Below, piece after piece: positions 61,191 through 64,000 of a stretch of 64,000 bases of DNA; the stretch's first letter is position 1; each line of letters begins with the position of its first letter. The notes beneath the pieces were generated by a model. That model did no database searches, was not told where the DNA came from, and saw only the letters and a program-made list of their open reading frames with translations. Position numbers and translations under genes: made by a program. Origin of the DNA: Porites lobata (Eukaryota; Cnidaria; Anthozoa; Scleractinia; Poritidae); the NCBI GenBank assembly GCA_942486035.1, contig CALNXK010000031.1, positions 3,372,001 through 3,436,000 of the forward strand. Direction: 5' to 3'.

Positions 61191-61705
61191 ATAGAAGTGG
61201 TATTTATCTGACAGCGAAGATCCAAGTCCGAGAGGAGCTGCTGCGGAATCTGGGTTGGAATGGAGTCTGCAAGAGGAGCTAGCCGGCGAAAACGCTGAAA
61301 CTGAAAGCGAGACAGGGAGTCAGCAATGGGGTTAGACTTCCCTCTAACTGGGGAGGCAGTGAAGGAGAAGGAGTGACAAGCTGCCAACAGGGACAGATAG
61401 CGAACCAAGGACATGATGGTAGGGGCTCTTGAAGTGCCAGACTGCAAAATGTCCACCACTGAGCGGTTATCTGATAGGAAGTTGACCCGTTTGGAGGCCC
61501 ACTGGGGACCCCAGAGGTAAGCTGCCACGACGATAGGGAAAAGTTCCTTGTACTCGATAGACTGAGAGACCTGAGATGGGAGCCATGCACCTGAAAACCA
61601 GTGACCCTGGAAGACTGCTCCATAACCAAGAGCCCCAGAGGCATCTGAAGAAACCTCGAAGTCAGGAATTGAGCCCACTGGGGTACTGAAGAAAGCTGCA
61701 ACCAT
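61187..61705 (-). CDS. DIRS RNase H domain
   Basis: DFEVSSDASGALGYGAVFQG (first catalytic Asp in the SSDAS context), SIEYKELFPIVVAAYLWG (Glu), FLSDNRSVVDIL (Asp), and a C-terminal NPIADSLSRFQF. It ends at 61187. It cleaves the RNA strand of the RNA:DNA hybrid. Confidence 0.85.
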   Translation of the reverse strand: MVAAFFSTPVGSIPDFEVSSDASGALGYGAVFQGHWFSGAWLPSQVSQSIEYKELFPIVVAAYLWGPQWASKRVNFLSDNRSVVDILQSGTSRAPTIMSLVRYLSLLAACHSFSFTASPVRGKSNPIADSLSRFQFQRFRRLAPLADSIPTQIPQQLLSDLDLRCQINTTSI

Positions 61706-61709
61706 TCCA

Positions 61710-62538
61710 AGACTGGAAAAACTCTTGCCACCAGGCTAGGTCAAGAAAGAACTCTTGATTGAGACAGAATCGGGTGGTCATCGCGTCGAAAGGCACATAG
61801 TAGGTAAATCATTCGGCGCAAGAATGAGCGACCTTGGGGTACGACTTTGCAGGCATGCTGAAGGTGACCTATTAGGGACTCCAGATCCTTGCGTTTACAC
61901 CAACGCTTTTGTGACCAATCTTCCAACAAGGCAGTTATCCTATCAAATTTGTCCTGAGGAAGGCGTGCCAGCAGATTAAGAGAGTCCAGTTCAATGCCCA
62001 GGATGGTTAGGCACGTCGACGGCCCTTCTAGTTTGTCTGGATGGAGGGGATGCCAAGCTTAGAAAAACAGTCAATTGACCTGTCCAGATTATGTTGACAA
62101 ACAGAGGAGCCGGGAGGGCCAAGAGTGTGGAAGTCATCAAGGTAATGCATCAGGAAGGTGACATCGTAGTTTTGCTTGGCCACCCACTCCACTAAGTCTG
62201 CTATACATGTGAAGATATATGGAGCTGACCTGACACCAAAAGGCAGGACCATATCAACATAAAAGGCACCACGCCATTTCATACCCAGCAACTGGCGATC
62301 TTCTGTATGGACTGGCACAATGTCGGTATGCATTTTGCACGTCAAATTTCGCCATGAGGGAACCCCGCCCCAGCCGCATTATGCCTGCAATAATGTCATC
62401 TACCTTCATGTACTGCAGAGAATAATCCTCGCCCGCAATTCCGTCGTTGACACTGTGCCCCGCAGGGCTAGACAGGTCCAGGATAAGACGCCATTTGCCA
62501 GGTTGGTGGCGTTTGGGGATGACGCCAAAACGACTCAC
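61710..62538 (-). pseudogene. DIRS reverse transcriptase (frameshifted)
   Basis: VIPKRHQPGKWRLILDLSSP, LMAKFDVQNAYRH (motif A), then after a shift near 62320 DRQLLGMKWRGAFYVDMVLP, FGVRSAPYIFT (motif B), FLMHYLDDFHTLGP (YLDD, motif C) and, after a second shift near 62050, LTILGIELDSLNLLARLPQD and KDLESLIGHLQHACKVV (thumb). At least two single-base shifts, otherwise intact. Confidence 0.87.
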
Positions 62539-62539
62539 G

Positions 62540-64000
62540 TGGAGGACAGGGAGGGGAGGCTGGGAGAAGGACCCGCCACCCTGCCTGACTGAACTTCCGA
62601 CTGCAAGTAATTGTCAATGACCTGAGGGTTCAGGAGTGCTGAAGCCATATTCCCTGTTGCTGACTTCAGGGAAGTACTGTAATTGAAACCTAGGTGAAAA
62701 CCATCATCGAAGGCCTTGGACCACATATGCAACTTTGTCTGGGTTAGGATGATGACAGAGTTCATGCTGGAATCTATCCACATTGATGGGAGTAAGCTGA
62801 GAAACTGGTCTTAAAGGACAAACAGCTGGAGAACACAACGAAGAACTGGAACTTGGCAGACCCTGCTGCTGAGAAGGTAACACAAAAGGAGAACGCAACT
62901 CTAACGCTGAAAAATTACCATGAGAACCAACGTGAACAGGAACAAAACTATTTACAGTTGAATTGGCTAGAGGTTGCCTAGCGACGGCGGAGACCCCCTT
63001 TGACTGAGAAGGGGCGGGACCGTTCTCTCCGCTGGACCGGTGAGGGCAGTGGATGCGGGGTGGTCCCCTGCGGGCACGATTCACAGGAGTGACGAAACCG
63101 ACAGCAACCAAAGGGCCAGCGACAGCGCCCGTCTTCCAGGAGTGGCAATACTGGCTAGACCGGGATTGCCTGAAGACCCAAGAGGCTCTGATAGTGACGA
63201 GGCAGAGGAAGTTGAGGAGCCTGAAGCAGTTGAGGTGGTCACTGGAGATCTGGTGTGAAAGTTGTAGAGGTCTGGGTGCATGCGAGACCAGTCGGTTGAA
63301 CCTGAGGCTGCGGCTTCTTTTTCGAACGCGATGTCGTAGTGGAGCCACGATTTGTCAGAAAAGCGCCTTGCTGTCTGGATGATGAGTAACTTGTACTGAT
63401 TTAAATCTTTCCAGCGAGAGGGGAGGTGTGGCAAAGAATCATAGAAAAGATTGTGAAGGCTTCAATCCAGGTGATGATGTCTGCTATTTCAATGACCTGT
63501 TTCTTCGACCCTGATACCACCAGTTTTCCCTCCAAAAACGCTTTTTGGGTTCGATTTCTTGAGCTCTGATGTTGTCCGGAAGGAGGTCAGCCAAGTCTAC
63601 AAAAAGCCCCCGCGGTAATTTTAGAAACAAGCTTAAAGGGGACTGGAGCATAGCCAGGGCCCACCACAAATGCTTTGTTGAGGTTTGGAAGCGTGGGGAC
63701 TCGGTTCGGTCGCGCCACCACAAGAGCCCCCAACCACTACAGGCAAGTTGGTGGAGGACGTGGCGGGAAGAGAGGAGACTACCAAAGGACCGCCAGATGA
63801 GCTGTGCGTTGAAATAAATGAGGGCACAACAAGCGTGCCTGAAGACTGGGAGGTAGAGCCAGGGGTACTGGAGCTAGAGGATGCCGGAGACTGCGTAGAA
63901 GTCGGGTCGAGGAGAGAGGAACAGACGCCAAGGGCCGTGTTCGAGTTCCCCGCCACTGGAATCTCAAGGGAAGATAGCAACGGAGGGAGCGATTCCACGA
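62540..64000 (-). pseudogene. DIRS gag-like region, partial
   Basis: Motifs common to DIRS gag: PHLPSRWKDLNQYKLLIIQT and SWLHYDIAFEKEAAASGSTD then WSRMHPDLYNFHTRSP (63434-63240). A Cys/His-rich tail near 63150-63040 is spread over two frames. A Ser/Pro-rich stretch at 63998-63640 may be the gag N-terminal part. Frames change several times; the start lies outside the window. Confidence 0.65.

Larger units (their letters stand above)
59442..64000 (-). mobile_element. DIRS-type tyrosine-recombinase retrotransposon, cut by the window edge
   Basis: Minus-strand order from the right edge: gag-like region (64000-62540), RT (62538-61710), RNase H (61705-61187), tyrosine recombinase (61190-60274), then a non-coding end with direct repeats and a 24-bp array (60122-59442). 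DIRS elements replicate through a circular DNA copy that the recombinase integrates without target duplication. The frames of RT and recombinase each contain frameshifts, so this copy is probably inactive, but protein motifs are well kept. Confidence 0.9.

Overview
The window is animal nuclear DNA: long introns with GT..AG splice sites, receptor and growth-factor genes, and a dense mix of non-LTR, DIRS, Penelope-like and DNA-transposon remnants. The mix (DIRS, Penelope-like, CR1/L2-type LINEs, Crypton-derived DUF3504 genes, many TIR MITEs) together with compact FERM, FGF and TGF-beta receptor genes fits a cnidarian, most likely a stony coral. That assignment is inference. Annotated starts are true ATGs unless stated.

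Three host genes can be read by splicing. (1) A minus-strand FERM-domain gene runs from an ATG at 33002 to a stop at 565. Fourteen coding exons, including a 26-nt micro-exon, join with consistent intron phases into about 549 residues: a complete FERM domain most like PTPN14/PTPN21, then a Ser-rich tail and no phosphatase domain. (2) A plus-strand fibroblast growth factor gene has three core exons at 38872-42425, including the canonical 104-nt middle exon. A weaker candidate 5' extension at 36965-38142 would add a hydrophobic anchor. (3) The 3' part of a minus-strand TGF-beta/activin type I receptor (ALK4/5-like) lies at 46603-57309: GS box, whole kinase and C-terminus. Its ligand-binding exons are not recognised. 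A possible fourth gene on the minus strand is represented by one or two exons at 36462-36888.

Mobile DNA fills the introns and the right end. The FERM gene's introns hold a MITE-split LINE, a Crypton/DUF3504 recombinase pseudogene broken by a palindromic template-switch insertion and a MITE, a TIR element at 14.1-14.95 kb, a broken DIRS element, a decayed LINE at 20.9-23.3 kb, and an inverted Penelope-like pair carrying a GIY-YIG fragment and a hammerhead-ribozyme-like core. The FGF intron holds a LINE fragment split by a MITE. The receptor introns hold a LINE with its own MITE and a second LINE fragment. From 59.4 kb to the right edge lies a DIRS element on the minus strand (gag, RT, RNase H, tyrosine recombinase) with frameshifts; its left end has two exact 139-bp direct repeats around a 24-bp tandem array.

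The three host genes belong to cell-signalling and cortex pathways (growth factor, receptor kinase, membrane-cytoskeleton adaptor). Nothing in the sequence shows that they act together; they are simply neighbours.
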